From assembly GCF_026240635.1 (NCBI RefSeq), contig NZ_CP110848.1, positions 64,501 to 128,500 on the forward strand: a stretch of 64,000 nt of DNA, read 5' to 3'. Shown piece after piece: positions 63,787-64,000 of this stretch. The notes under the pieces were generated by a model. It saw only the letters and a list, made by a program, of their open reading frames with translations, made no database searches and was not told the origin of the DNA. The DNA is from Trichothermofontia sichuanensis B231 (lineage in GTDB: Bacteria > Cyanobacteriota > Cyanobacteriia > B231). The position numbers and the translations under genes are program-made. The number at the start of each line of letters is the position of its first letter. Within the stretch, counting starts at the first letter, position 1.

Positions 63787-63921
63787 AGCTAAGTTGAGAT
63801 CTTATCATAGCAGACTTAACGGCTTGGGGGGTGCTCAAATTGGAATTTCAGCGTGATGGGACTTTGGGAGAGACCTTAGGGTATCCCGCTGCACCGTGGC
63901 TAGGGCGAGGCCGACAGCATG

Positions 63922-64000
63922 TCAAAGCGATGGAAACGCATACTGCCAGCCTGATCGTTGTAAGCGGGCGATCGCGGCCTGTTGCCATTGCTGCAGCAGG
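63922..64000 (-). CDS. Possible C-terminal end of a gene running off the window
   Basis: On the minus strand, an open frame enters at 64000 with LLQQWQQAAIARLQRSGWQY and ends AFPSL and TGA at 63922-63924. Such a sequence could be the last 25 codons of a gene starting beyond the window. No family can be named, and chance is possible. Confidence 0.3.
   Translation of the reverse strand, partial: LLQQWQQAAIARLQRSGWQYAFPSL

Overview
The window is cyanobacterial chromosome. The evidence is the many HIP1 octamers (GCGATCGC), an rplS / tRNA-Trp / secE / nusG / rplK / rplA / rplJ / rplL order, slime-layer-domain OprB-type porins, a gas vesicle cluster, a CCB1-like cytochrome b6f maturation protein and a bacteriophytochrome kinase. 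Base composition looks moderately GC rich. Gas vesicles point to a planktonic or buoyancy-regulating cyanobacterium; I cannot name the genus.

Layout. 1-1000: tRNA-Lys, a decayed fused gene remnant and rpmF. 1250-6900: pentapeptide protein, then on the minus strand the L7/L12, L10, L1, L11, NusG, SecE block, tRNA-Trp and L19. 6930-12930: GT2 glycosyltransferase, zinc-ribbon protein, gatB, VIT/VWA protein. 13400-18800: small unknown, recJ, FemAB-like protein, orphan ureA, small membrane protein. 18900-22100: CCB1-like protein and a scar next to tRNA-Leu with a truncated integrase and gene fragments, then an M48 protease and a zinc ribbon. 22500-29000: DnaJ-like protein, Rrf2 regulator, porin, and the bioF / hydrolase / bioC operon. 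29100-41650: bacteriophytochrome kinase, ispD, DUF3124 lipoprotein, pentapeptide protein, tyrA, second GT2, second porin, Rpn-like nuclease with a perfect GLQQ repeat. 41680-53720: sdhA, unknown coiled-coil protein, metH, leuA, yebC, large repeat protein. 54860-60370: gas vesicle cluster. 60600-64000: small unknown, ABC ATPase, adenylate cyclase, tRNA-Ser.

The gas vesicle cluster is the most unusual region. It reads gvpA, gvpC, gvpN, gvpJ, a 65-codon ORF, a 92-codon protein of two 43-residue repeats, then gvpK. gvpC, gvpN and gvpJ are linked by GTGA stop-start overlaps. GvpC and GvpN both end in a proline-rich linker followed by a similar winged-helix-like domain, which neither classical protein needs. 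This suggests a shared docking or nucleic-acid-binding module joining the shell-strengthening protein and the AAA+ ATPase. gvpF/L and gvpG are not in the window.

Intergenic DNA is crowded with short mobile repeats. A 112-bp palindromic element occurs three times at full length, each flanked by a perfect 8-bp direct repeat of different sequence (TACAAAAC, AGTACACA, ATCTTGTG), so it is a MITE-like transposable element. A second family of about 100-120 bp with TATAGT/ACTATA-type ends, a 230-bp family with TACAGCCTT ends, a family beginning GGTTGACTGA and a single 137-bp element with 22-bp inverted ends fill most other gaps. Some are nested, and one supplies the stop codon of bioC.
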